Part shown: positions 1 through 10,934 of the stretch, piece after piece
Layout of the letters: each line of letters starts with the position of its first letter
Numbering within the stretch: position 1 is the stretch's first letter
Assembly: GCA_022579005.1 (NCBI GenBank)
Contig: MU401459.1
Location: forward strand, 1 to 64,000
DNA length: 64,000 nt
Reading direction: 5' to 3'
Source of the DNA: Poronia punctata
Taxonomy: Eukaryota > Ascomycota > Sordariomycetes > Xylariales > Xylariaceae
Program-made: the position numbers and the translations under genes
The notes under the pieces: generated by a model
What the model saw: only the letters and a program-made list of their open reading frames with translations
Databases searched by the model: none
Told to the model about the DNA's origin: nothing

Positions 1-770
1 TAACCTTTTAAAAGTTATTATATTATTTATTTACTTTTTTATTATATTTTATATAAAAAGCTTTATAGTTTTTAAATATAATATTACTTATTTAAGTCTT
101 TAGCTTTGCTATTTTGTTATTAAGCTTTTTTTAAGCTTTAACGCTTTATTTATATTTATTTTTAAAAAATATAAATATTAATTTAAACTTTTTAATAAAG
201 TTAAAAAATTTATTAAAAGATTTTTAATATTAACTTGTTTATTTTTATTTAAAGTAAAAGTATTTTTAGCTATATAAAACCTAAATTTAGTTTTTTTAAT
301 AGCAAAAGTAATAAGCTTTTTATTAAGTTTAGTAATGTTAACAAATTTAAGTTATTTAAGCTAAGGTTTTTTATTTTCTAAGTTAATATATTACTATAGC
401 TATAAAGCTAAAGCTTTTATTTTAAATTTCTTATTTTAATAATAAAATTCCTTTAAGCAAAATAGTTTAATTTTATTAGCTAATACTATTATTACTAAGT
501 TACTATACTATTAAGCTTTAATAATAATAATAAGCAATATAAGACTTTTAATTATTAAAACTAGTATAAATAGCTAAATTATATATATTAATTAATATAC
601 GCGTAAAAAAGTAAAACTTCTTTTTTTTATAAAATCTGCATATACTAAATAAGTAAAAAAAAACCTTTTATAAAAAGACCTTTTTCTCCTTAGTAGTCCT
701 TACTACAGCCGTATAACTTCTACTGTGTAGGCATTATATTAATTCCTATTATCTTATGACCTGTTAGATC
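1..770. other. AT-rich, stop-riddled block (RIP-like)
   Basis: The sequence is overwhelmingly A and T, with long TA-rich runs and very few CA or TG dinucleotides in long stretches. This is the expected footprint of repeat-induced point mutation (C to T on both strands). No open frame of meaningful length or recognisable motif was seen. At the inner edge, about positions 762-779, lies a perfect 18-nt palindrome, CCTGTTAGATCTAACAGG. It resembles the terminal TG...CA type of sequence of long terminal repeats, but no second copy is visible here. The block is probably the end of an old transposon cluster that continues beyond the window. Confidence 0.7.
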
Positions 771-2771
771 TAACAGGTTGCGTACCGACACTTAGGTACT
801 CCGTAGTGTGCAATAATAGCCTGGGCGCCCTAGACACTGGACGGATACGGCTGTCTGGTTGGTGGGGGTGGGATGCCAATGTGATCAAATGCATGCTGCG
901 CCTTCAAGAACTGGAGCCGGAGGCGTGTAGTACTCACTACATTAGGTACCTTGAGTATTTATTAGAAAGTACTTAAGTTGTACTTGTATGATATATGTTA
1001 AAAGCTTATCTTCACGTACATGAGATGTAGGTAACCAGCGATTATTCGAGTATTTTATATGTACTCTCTGTCCATAGCTTGCTGACCACTCCCACTTGAG
1101 AAATATTGGGGTATCCAAACCTATCAATAATCAAATAATTTTTTGAAAGGGTGTATCTTGGTACTTTCTTGACGAATTTGAAACCCTTGATGGCATATGC
1201 CAAGCGGATACAATGCTTGTGCTTGGCCCCGTAGGACCGTAAGTGGTTGGTGTCAGCCTCAGGTGCCGCGCGGCAGAGACAGGACTTGGGATGAAATGAT
1301 TACTGAAAACTTTCTGCACAACCTATTGTAGGTGGGCCTGGGCCTACCCTTCCGAACGTAAAGTACTATCTCTTAACAAACATCCGAATGATTCGGTTAC
1401 TTGGGACATAACTGCACAGGGCCAAATATGCGAGAAGTAGGTAAGGTTAGCAAGGTGTCGTTGCCACCGTCGATACAGATATATGGTTTTGCTCTACGAA
1501 TACCTGAGCGTTTACACGTGCCTGAGCGTTTACGTCTAGTTAAAGCCGGGCACGTACAAGTAATACTTCCTTACATTAGGTAACCAGATACAAGTTTAAG
1601 TCTGTTGGTTACGTGGTGTAGCCCAGCCTCATTTACTACTACTACTACTATACTCATCAAGACCTTATATGCATCCATGACGGTGGCGTCAGCAGACGAT
1701 CCGGCAGAATCTCAGTTTCTCGCTCGAGGTAAGCCTTGATCTACACATACGTGTAGGACAACGTAGCTCCGCATGTATTCTAGTAATATTACGCATCGTT
1801 GTCCCGCTTGTCTTCCCTCCCTATTGCTACCTGTACTACGCATACGAGTACGTGTATATGCGACGCCCACAGCCACAGAGCTATTTGTCTCTAAATATGG
1901 TAAGGTGGCAAGACAGTCTAAGTACTACTTTACTTGTACATAAACATCTTGTTTGAAGATTGATACAGGGGCACTGTCTCAAAGGCCGTACATAGTGCCT
2001 ACGATAACTATCATATAGCAACAATACTCGTAACATAGCTAGATTACTCACATACGTGTAGATGATAGGGGCAACATGTGGAAGGTGGCCTTCAAACTAA
2101 GTTTCGTCGAATTATCGTGATGTTTGAAGCCATACTGCGTTATTTGCATATTCATGGCCAGTGCCCCGGTAGCAAGACGTATGAAGTTACACAGTACCTA
2201 GGCAGCTAAGTACTGGCGGCCCGTCAATTCCACTGACTATTTGTTACGGCCGTTTGACGGCCGCCCAGAGATTCCGGCTGCCCCAGCAACCACAAACCAT
2301 CAAAATATTGGGCATGAATTACCCCGTCCATCCAATATTTTCGTTCAATATGCGGCCTTGATTGCGACCTGTCCAATCAGCGGACTTCACCCACTTACAC
2401 ATCATCATGCATTCCGGTTTCCGGTGAACCACTCATTTAAACATTCACCCACCTACCTAGCTCGTATCATTAAACCCTTTTCCCTAGCAACCCCCTCCAT
2501 TCTTGACTGTAAACAGAATCTATCGAGCATCAATTCGCGAGCATTGTGGTGTTCATAGTATTTAATTAAGTCAAAGAAGCCGGTCCGCCTTCGCTTCGGT
2601 GTTGCTCTTCCTACCCCCCATTGTTTTCTACCTTGGGTATTCCTGATTTGTTCAAGATCAACCTATTAGAACCAAGCTAGGAACTACCTAAAAGCTCCTC
2701 AATACCTATTGTCAGTTTTCCAGTCCGCAAACGCTCGACACAGCCTAAGCAGCTGCCCACCGGGGACGACT
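771..2771. other. Intergenic region upstream of the LIM gene
   Basis: About 2 kb of normal base composition without a supportable gene. It contains a (TAC)n microsatellite near 1630-1653 and a 13-bp direct repeat CCTGAGCGTTTAC at about 1504-1535. Short open frames here have no start context, splice pattern or family resemblance. The last few hundred bases are presumably the promoter and 5' UTR of the gene that starts at 2772. Confidence 0.5.
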
Positions 2772-5408
2772 ATGCTGCACCGCGGCAAACCTAAGGGGAC
2801 CTCCTCGTCCACGAGGAAGGTCACTCCCCCGTCGCCCTCGTATATGGATAGTGATCAGTTCGGTTCGCATTGCTCTTTCTGCTCTCGAAAATGTACCTAC
2901 GACTAACGGCGAATTATAGCTAATTACCTTGCAACTTTGCGGGAGAATCGGGCAAAACGACCAGGAGGAGCTCGACCACAACCACCATCCACGAGATCAC
3001 AGCCGGGAACGACGACAATGGGACAGGATTCGACAACGGCTTCTATAGCTGGTAGACCATCGATAGGGGACGATTCCATCCGATCTGAATCCGTCATCGG
3101 TCAGCAAAGGCCAGGTTCCGCTCTTGGGGGGCCACTTCGTGCTAGTCGTGCTAGTATGGTCGGTAGTGTGGCATCACGCTACTCGGTGAATAGTAATACC
3201 ATGTCTGGGAGGGACTATTACCCCGAGGCCCCAGGCGTCGCGCCCCTGAAGCCGTCGGAAGTTGTTCCGAGCGCCACATACATAGAGCGAGGCCAGAGAT
3301 GGATGGAAAAGGAGGAAGCATTTTCCCTCCGCCAAGCAATGGAAGCCATCGACATCAAAGAAGACAAGACCGAAGAACCGCCAGCGGAAGACGAAGAGAC
3401 CAGACTGTACAATGCTGCCTTGAACGAAGCTGCCGAACTAGTATACTGCCACGAGCATGGCATCAAGCCACGGGAACCCGATGCCCCCTACCGGTACCGA
3501 CCTCACATGCGACGGAACAGTTACGCTCACGCCCGCACGGCTAGTGTGGGGATATATGGGGAAGATATCGGGGCCACCGGGCTTGCGCGGAACTCTATGC
3601 GTTCACTGTCGGGGAGTTCTTCTGGTAGTGAAAGAGGCTCATCTCCCGGAAGTACTCGTGAAAGCATAGATTACCAACGAAGTTCCACCGCCGGCTCGAT
3701 AAGCTCCAAGGGGTACGTTGGGGTCGGTCATGGTTCTCGCGTTAGGTCGGGCAGCCGTCGGCGGAGTAGCATGCGGCGCAATATCAGTGGAGAGATCGAG
3801 AAGCCATTCTCAGGTGATCAAATCTGGGAGGAGCCTGAGGTAGCAACGCAGGAACAGGACTCACGACAACCTCAGATGCCTGTTCACGGCCAGCCACTTG
3901 GTGTCAAGACGCGAAACTCGGCTTCGAAAGTACAATTTGCCCTCAATTCTTCGGATGATGCTTCAGGAAACCCGGCCACTGCTGCAGCAAAGCTTTTATC
4001 CCGGACAGAGATCCACAGGAACCCACCGACACAGTCACGAAACCCCAACTACACCACAAACGGCGCGTCTGAATCGCCTCGAACATCGCAAGAGATGCCC
4101 AAAGTGAACGGGGTCGAACTTCGCAGTGATGATATCCGGCAAGCGACAAGTATGCGGCTCAAGGACCGCAGTCCCAAGTTGCCTATCCCGTCTGCGGTCA
4201 GCGACAGCCCCGGACGTCCAATCGTAAGCTTTGATAAAAACTGGAAAGCCCCGGAAGAGGCGGCTGCTGATCCAAAGCCAGACGAGCCCCGCGGAGTCCC
4301 TTTCGGGCTCGCAAAAGAGCGTACGCAGCCGCAAGGCCCGCAACCGCCTATCCCTACTATCGTTTGTACGCCGGATATTCCGGCCGCGATGTCGCCGAGT
4401 TCACGGTCACCACGGCGTCCAGCGTCCATCCCCAGTATTCAGGTAGAGTCGGGCGACAAAGCCAGGGTTTCCGGAAACATGGCTTCGAACAACAGCGCAC
4501 CTGCTGTGCCAACCATCGTTTTACCGGGTGGAGACAGTGACGGTGAGGAACGCAACAATGACGACGAATCACCGAATATACCGGTAATAGTCACACCTGA
4601 TGATGTGGCGACGAAGCCCTCTACTAGGCCGTTACCAAACCCCAGCTCGATACCCCTCCACGCTCGCAACGCAAGAGCAGGCGGCCGACCGCAAGGTCAT
4701 TGGTCCCCTGCCCCGGGAGCAGGGCCTCGCTCATCCGCAACATGCCACGAATGCGGGCATCCGATTGAGGGCCGCTTCATAGCGCTGCGGGGTGGCTCTG
4801 AACGCTTCCATCCTCAATGTTTCCGGTGTTACGCATGCGGGACAGGACTCGAGGCCCTCGAGATCAGCCCGGAGCCGGACAGTTTCCGCGACGCACGGCT
4901 CGATCGTATCCGCCGGCGGGCAGCAGGCGAAGTCCTGGAAGAGACGGCAGGGCAGACAATGGCGGAGGACGGCGATGAGCGTCTTCGTTTCTACTGCCAC
5001 CTGGACTGGCACGAGCTGTTTGCGCCGCGATGCAAGCACTGCAAGACACCGATTCTGGGCGAGCACGTGGTAGCGCTGGGCGAGCATTGGCACTACGGCC
5101 ACTTCTTCTGCGCCGAGTGCGGCGATCCTTTCGAGCGCGGCATGACACACATCGAGAAGGACGGGTACGCTTGGTGCGTGGCCTGCCAAACCAAACGCAC
5201 CGAACGCCGCGCACCCAAGTGCAGACGCTGCAAGACGGCTGTTATCGGCCAGTACGTCATGGCCCTCGGTGCCGAGTGGCACGACACGTGTTTCCGCTGC
5301 GCCACATGCGGCGGTGGGTTTGATGATGGACAGATCTTCCCCGTCGGCGAAGGTGACAAGGCGAGGGTCTTGTGCACTGGCTGCCGAGCGCGAGAGCTGA
5401 AGATGTGA
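2772..5408 (+). CDS. Paxillin-like protein with three C-terminal LIM domains
   Basis: Two exons, 2772-2862 and 2920-5408, joined by a 57-nt intron with a CTAAC branch point, give 859 aa. The long second exon has no ATG near its 5' end; splicing onto the upstream ATG gives the start MLHRGKPKGTSS and the junction SYMDSDQF-ANYLATLRENR. Residues 1 to about 630 are low-complexity, rich in Ser, Pro and Arg, and probably disordered. Three zinc-binding LIM domains follow, starting at about residues 639 (CHEC...HPQC...CYAC), 735 (CKHC...HYGHFFCAEC) and 798 (CRRC...HDTCFRCATC), and the protein ends just after the last pair. The second half of LIM1 carries an insertion before FYCHLDWHELF. Fungal paxillin-like proteins act at polarised growth sites and septa as adaptors; that role is inferred from the family. 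Confidence 0.88.
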
Positions 5409-6509
5409 GAAGCGCAACACTACTACTAAGGAGTTTAACTACTACTTAACCTACTTACTTAGGACCTAGTAAGTAGGTTAAGTCATAATCATGGCGTTGG
5501 GAAAACCGGGCCCAGCTGCCACCGGGCATAGTGGAAGAGACTACTTAATACTGGTCACTTGAAACGAGACACGACTTTTGTGTGTTGCTTTTAAACTGGG
5601 TTCTTGCTAGCTGTTTTAAAGTAGGGATGTTTTTTTCTGGTTTGATGGATGGATGGGTTGGCGTTGCGATGCCTTTGCTGTTTGCTTGCTTGTTGGACTT
5701 TGAATTTTTTCTGCATGGCGTTTGTCTCTGCTTTGCTCCAGGTTTATGTGTTGTTGTTGTGGTTACTGTCTTGTCAGCAAGCGTACATCTATCTGGTTTC
5801 GGCTTCGTGACATACGAGCTCAGCAACCAGCCATTTCCGGATGGAATATACGCCCCGTATCCGTTCTCGCCTTACTTTCTCGTAATACTGTTGTGGCACT
5901 CTGCGCGTACGTCCACTGTGACTCTGTCTCTCCCTTTCTACGGCATATTTAGATCATAGGTAATGCTGCCCACTCTAATTCTAGCTCCATAGCAATCATT
6001 TTACGCTACATAACAAGATAACACACGGTTCTTGTTAAAAGTAATGGTACTCTTTCTTATTTAGCTGTGTAAGGAGATAAAAAATACGCAGGCCATCCAG
6101 ATAGCAACCCCTGCCATCAACGCCTCAAATCTACGCATGTAGGGGGATATGTTGACTGTGTAGTTTTAGATGTCTCATACCATACCGGCTCGAGGTATTC
6201 CCGTGTTACCACCACCTTGTTCTTTCTCATATGGTCCACAAGCAATGTACTCATTCGCCCTGGTCTTTTACCGAGTTTGGAAACGGGCTGGAAACGGCTC
6301 GGCGAATCATTTGGGCGGTGTCGAATGCTGTTGCTGGGCTACCGGTCTCTCTGCTCCCCCATAGATGCGATACGTTTGGAAACACCCCCCTTCCCCTATC
6401 ATTCCTTTTTCCGGCGCGCCCAACAAAATACAAACAAGTACAGGATGGATGGATTTCTGGTGTCGAAGTGTTGACTCGGCTCATGATTGAGCAACGAGTA
6501 AGGGGGAGT
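5409..6509. other. Intergenic region between convergent LIM and SUMO genes
   Basis: The LIM gene (+) and the SUMO gene (-) converge on this 1.1 kb stretch, so it should hold both 3' UTRs. A near-palindromic TAAGTAGGTTAAGT/ACCTACTTACTTAGG motif follows the LIM stop at 5440-5480. Short overlapping open frames around 5580-5960 have no recognisable content and are treated as noise. Confidence 0.5.
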
Positions 6510-7019
6510 TCAGCAGTATCCGCCAACTTGTTCCTGGTGAACTTCTAGTGTGTCGCCATCTGCCAAATCAAGCTAGATACGTCGAAGATGATAAGTCAGT
6601 AGGAATAGAAGAAAAAGGCGACTAGTTAAATGTCATGTGGGATGATATGTATATATGTAGCCCAAAAGCTTTAACAACCCATAGACAGGACAGACATGAT
6701 GCGCGGGGGGGCGGGGCAGAGAGCAGAAGAAGAAGAAGAAGAAGAAGCAGAGTGAGCAAGTAAGGTAGCTACTGACCGAATCGGGCGTGTCAGTCTTCTG
6801 AACGCGTGTTCCCTCAAACAGGAAACGGACCGACTCCACGTTCTTTCCCTGGCGCTCACAGAAAGCCGTCATGAGCTTCTCAAGCTTAGTCGAGCGCTTA
6901 ATCTTGAAGAAGACTTCGTTATTGTTGTCCGTCACCTTGATGTTTAGGTGCTCCCCTCCGGCGGGGGCCGCCTCGCTCCGGTCCGCGCCAGGACTTCCGG
7001 ATTCGTTTTCGCCAGACAT
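6510..7019 (-). CDS. smt3: SUMO (ubiquitin-like modifier precursor)
   Basis: Two exons on the minus strand, 7019-6777 and 6572-6510, encode 101 aa. The 204-nt phase-0 intron (donor GTCAGT, acceptor TAG) contains a (CTT)n run. The N-terminus is the short flexible acidic tail typical of SUMO. The beta-grasp fold follows (HLNIKVTDNNNEVFFKIKRS, ESVRFLFEGTRV). The second exon supplies LDLADGDTLEVHQEQVGGYC. The last two residues, YC, lie beyond the diglycine and would be removed by a Ulp1-type protease to expose Gly-Gly for conjugation through the Aos1/Uba2 and Ubc9 cascade. The first exon alone reads into an intron stop, so the short second exon is easily missed. Identification is firm; the length is normal for fungal SUMO. 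Confidence 0.95.
6573..6776 (-). other. SUMO intron with (CTT)n microsatellite
   Basis: Intron between the two SUMO exons. On the plus strand it shows a (GAA)n run at about 6727-6747, read as CTT/TTC repeats in the transcript, which gives a long pyrimidine tract not far from the donor. This makes the intron longer than most in the window. Confidence 0.8.
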
Positions 7020-7590
7020 TTTGACGCGGTTGTGTTTGTGTTTGGTAAGTTTCTGCGGGGGGCTTCGGTAATTGGCGGGTAGGGTGTTGCAGAGGAAGAG
7101 GTCTTCGATTGAGGAATAGGTAGGCTGAGACGATTGCAGATCCTATTAAAAAGATGTAATGGTAAGTTTTTGGGCAGGAGGCAAGTAGGCTATGAAATAG
7201 AGTACAATGACACCTATTTGACAGCGGTGAATGAAGGGCGCACAGACGGGAATACATACCTTTACTTTATGGTGTGCAAGGAACAACGTGGTGCAGATTA
7301 TTAGATAGAGGGCGTTAGAACTGGTAAGTGACGACGACTAGGTCTAGGTAATGGGAATTGCAAGGCTGTGGTGGGGATGGCGGGGTGTATTAAGTAGAAG
7401 TTATGGCTACCTTCTTTACTTTAGTGCGCCCAGTACATGTACTTGTAGGTATTATCCTCGTAAGTTCTCAAACATAGAAGGTACAAAAGAGCGCGTAGGA
7501 AGGTGCATGTATCCGGTCGAACATATCGGTACCTTTAAGTATTTACAAGTACCGAATTACGAGAGACAGACTTCCAAGTTGGTACCATAA
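7020..7590. other. Divergent intergenic region between SUMO and kinase pseudogene
   Basis: About 570 bp with no coding content seen. It must include the SUMO promoter and 5' UTR. ACCTACC/GGTACC-type motifs, common between genes throughout this window, occur here, but nothing can be assigned to a named factor. Confidence 0.45.
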
Positions 7591-8713
7591 ATGCCAACAC
7601 TAGCCAACTCCCACTTCGACCTCACTCTGTGGCAAGTACATGAGACAGAAGAAGATTGCGATTTACTCGTATTCTTCCGAACCATCCACGGACGTGTATT
7701 TTATTGTCACCTGGATCCAAGCCATTTTGTCCAGTCCCCTCAAGTAACTGAACAGTATTTCAAGTGCACCATTGACCAATCTCCTCCGCTCCGACGACGA
7801 AGAAGACGAAGAGCAAGATGACTTCTACATGGACGATGTCTTTGAATGGTTCTTGGATTCTTTCACAACATTGATCAATGACCTAGCGCCACCTAACCTA
7901 CTACCTCCTGGAAATGGCCACCCGAAGCTATCCGATCATCGGTTTGGGCCCTATTTCGTCTGCACCCAAGTAGTTACGGAATACGGATGATGTCTTGAAG
8001 CCAAAAAGGTTGGCCACGCAGGACCATGGCTGGAGCAAGCCTGTCATCTTAGCAGATCATCACTATCTAAAAGAACTACGGTCATGGAGGAGCCTGTGTC
8101 AAGCGTCTGAAGTAGAGCTTCCCTATAATGAAACTGGGGAAGTCCTTATCAGCCCCCCCCCACGCGAGTGGGAGTCGGACGTAACAGTCACAGCACCGGG
8201 ACGACCTACTTCTACAAGCGGTTTGGGCTGTCATTCAGCCCGCAACACGCAATGAAGGAACTCATGGCACTGGGACAAATCCTCGAGGCGCAAATGCCAC
8301 CGCCTGCGGGGGCAGGTGTTTGTCGCCTGTATGGCGTTGTCCAGGTCGAGGAGGGCTTGGTAGGTATGCGCTTTGACTGGATCGATATGAAGACTGTACT
8401 CTCCGCGACCTTGGCGAGTGAAATGACAGTCGATATAAGGAGACGACGGGCGAGACAAACCAAGGCAACGATAGGGTGGCTTCATGCGTGCGGAATCGTC
8501 TGGGGAGACGCCAAAGATACGAACGTACTCATCGACAAGGGTGAGAACGCTTGGGCGATTGATTTTCGGGTTAGTTAAACTTCAGGCTAAGAAGACAAGG
8601 AGAAAGCAGGGACTTTGGAAGGCGACATGCAAGGTCTGGAGAGTATCATGAAGGTTTTGGACCGACCTAAAGATAGCAGAGCCTGTCATAAAGACATCTT
8701 GATACTAACTTAG
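7591..8713 (+). pseudogene. Decayed protein-kinase-like gene
   Basis: Four overlapping open stretches in different frames (7591-7821, about 7772-7990, 7995-8255, about 8168-8575) read as one protein broken by frameshifts. The third contains GWSKPVILADHHYLKELRSW. The fourth contains FYKRFGLSFSPQHAMKELMAL, followed by the catalytic-loop-like stretch GWLHACGIVWGDAKDTNVLID and AWAIDF. In that same last frame two stop codons (8576, 8588) interrupt the segment after IDF, where an activation loop would follow, and then DKEKAGTLEGDMQGLESIMKVL resumes to 8713. The HxxGIVWGDAKxxNVLID pattern matches the atypical kinase-fold proteins expanded in filamentous ascomycetes. I found no intron with consensus signals that would rescue the frames, so I call it a pseudogene. 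Sequencing errors are the alternative. Confidence 0.75.
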
Positions 8714-9459
8714 AAACAAGATTGCTGTCTGTCTCTCTTTACGAGTATAAATGGGAGTGGGACCAACTCCACGATTTCCACGGGTTGATCAAATACAGTA
8801 AGGTTAACACATCTAACTATACGAAGTTATGACCGGATTAGTAACCGACTCGACTTCAAAAGGTGGTGGGTTGCTTAGGTGGACTTTGTTGAATAAGGGA
8901 GATACTGACCAAATGGTGGAGGTTTATACACAGCTGGTCAACAGGGACCTTCAGAGGTAAAGCAGAAGGATGCTACCGAGTCACTTCCGAGGTATGTATC
9001 AAACATCTATTTTATCAGTATCAAGTTACAATAAGTGCTGTATTTCCAGCATCTATGTATGAATCTTCCGAATCCACTTGAACTACATACTTAGATAGGT
9101 GTATATTTCTATATAATATATCTGGGAAGTTATTATTTACAGATGAGATCTGGGTATTACATAGATTCTTATCAAGTGATGGGATTACATCATCGTCCAA
9201 AAAGGACCACTAGCTCATATCTGCTACGCATCTACCAAGCTACAAGCTTGTTTGGATCGGATCTCAGATTCTAATTCTCTTTGTATAATATGCGTTTGAA
9301 TTGATACCTATCCATCGTTTTGTTGACTCCAGTAGACTTACAGCTACGCTCCCTGGTGATACTACAACTGTTACCTATTCCTTGTACGTCCTTAAGCCGA
9401 GTTTGAGCTTTCTGCCCCAATACAATATTACACTCGTAAGCTGAGACTTATAGACAATT
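8714..9459. other. Intergenic region between kinase pseudogene and CMC4
   Basis: About 750 bp without a gene I can support. A 43-codon open frame begins at ATG 8829, but it has no recognisable family features and is not annotated. Confidence 0.45.
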
Positions 9460-9887
9460 ATGGTTCGTGGTTCATTATACTGGATATCACATCTGTATTG
9501 GTATCTCAACTCACAAAGTCAAATAGGGTTTAAAGGAAGACCTCGCATCCGATCCACCATGCTTCCCGCGTGCGGTAAGTGATGCCAAAGTGCGACTTCC
9601 CTCCTGTTGTCCAGTTATGCTAATGTCCATCTGCCCAGTGTGCCATTCAAGGTAATGAATACTCCCGGCAGGTTTCTAGGGGTTCAAGCAAGTCAAGTCT
9701 GACAGAAATAGATTGTCTGGGAAGAAATGGATTCAACCAAGCAAAATGCGAACATTTAATCGATGCTCTATACGATTGCTGTAACGCTTTTTACCAAAGA
9801 AACGGTGATGAAGCCACATCAGTTAGCTGCCCTAAACCAAGCCTCCTACGGTTGAAGCTGAAACAACGGCAAGAGGCAAAGAAGTAG
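9460..9887 (+). CDS. cmc4: CMC4-like twin-CX9C mitochondrial protein
   Basis: A small spliced gene of 79 aa in four exons: 9460-9462, 9527-9574, 9639-9651 and 9712-9887. It encodes PPCFPRACAIQDC (first CX9C), then CEHLIDALYDC (second CX9C) followed by CNAFYQRNGDEATSVSCPKP and a basic tail LLRLKLKQRQEAKK. Cys spacing, length and the CAIQDCL and ALYDCCNAFY signatures are those of the Cmc4/p8-MTCP1 family. These proteins fold by Mia40-dependent disulphide formation in the mitochondrial intermembrane space and are linked to cytochrome c oxidase biology. Exons 2-4 are well supported (GTAAGT donor, GCTAATG branch, correct phases). Exon 1 appears to be the ATG alone, spliced to GLKEDLASDPPC; no other in-frame ATG exists after the upstream stop. 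That first exon is inference. Confidence 0.85.
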
Positions 9888-10934
9888 GGTTTACAGATCA
9901 ACAGGACAATGGCAATTGCCATCAACGATAATACGGGACAGGGAAGACCTGGTCTGGTCTGATCAAATAAAGCCGCTTAATAACAAGGGCTACAGCTGTA
10001 TCTGCATCTAGGTCCTACGCAAATCGTACAAGCAAATATTCATGTCCCACAACTACTTATTTACGTCAACCTAAATAGACAAGTCGATCAGGCAACTATA
10101 ATGCAGGGTGGGAATTCTTCTAGGCGATCATTGAGCGCGCAAGAGGCCCCTTGGGACCTGGATAAGCATTGAAAGAAAAAACTTATCCCGAGACTCTAAT
10201 ATGAATGCCGTGACATAAGGAAGAAAAGAGGAAAAGAAATGGCCGTGGCCTCCCCTTCGGAAAAATTTATACTCGTAAACAATACCAGCCACAGATGGCG
10301 CAGAATCTGTTAGGCCCATTAGAACAATGATGCGTGTAGGTACTTCCATTGTATGTACTTATCCCGGGTACTTAGGTACATGTACCCACCACAGACAAGT
10401 AAAACAGAGGCAGCTGCAAGGTACCTAGGTACCTACTGTAGCTTCTGTTGTTAGCAATGTGCCTTGTGCATTGACTATCGCGCGTTCAGCTCATTATTTT
10501 CCACCACCAGCTACACAGCCGGGCAACGAAGCTCTGGTTGCATTCTCCAACAAGCAATATACTATTCTTTCATCCACCTCCTTGAACAAGCTCCGCAGTC
10601 TAGAGAATTCCATTTCCCCAACAAACCGAAAGCAATAAACATAGCAATTTTTTGTTTCCTGCATAAAGCGACCACTCAGAGGGAGTGCTCCCTAGCAACC
10701 GATAGCCAGGACCGGAGAGCAATAGAAGATGCTGGCTGGCAACCACAGCTTTGCATAGGCCTTCTCGACCAAATTCCGCCCTCAGACAAGCAGAATGCTG
10801 GCCCGACGGCCCCAACGGACCCAGCGGATGACTGGTGTCGAGTTTGAGAGGCCAGAAGAGGCGGACTGGAAAAGCCAAAGTACGTTACCACTATACTCTT
10901 GAATACAGGCCCAAAGACGCGACGTGTTACTGAT
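9888..10934. other. Intergenic region upstream of NUP84
   Basis: About 1 kb containing the CMC4 3' UTR and the NUP84 promoter or 5' UTR. Repeated TAGGTACC/GGTACCTAGGTACC motifs occur at about 10360-10440. An in-phase ATG-initiated segment at 10795-10879 could be an upstream exon of NUP84, but only through an implausibly short 29-nt intron. Confidence 0.4.

Noticed and set aside
4731..5420. 229-codon open frame on the minus strand opposite the LIM domains
   Set aside because: It lies exactly antisense to the conserved Cys/His codons of the LIM gene and has no family features; GC-rich coding DNA often leaves the opposite frame open.
10795..10908. Upstream exon for NUP84 joined through GTACGT...ACAG
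   Set aside because: The phase fits, but the intron would be only 29 nt, shorter than workable fungal introns.
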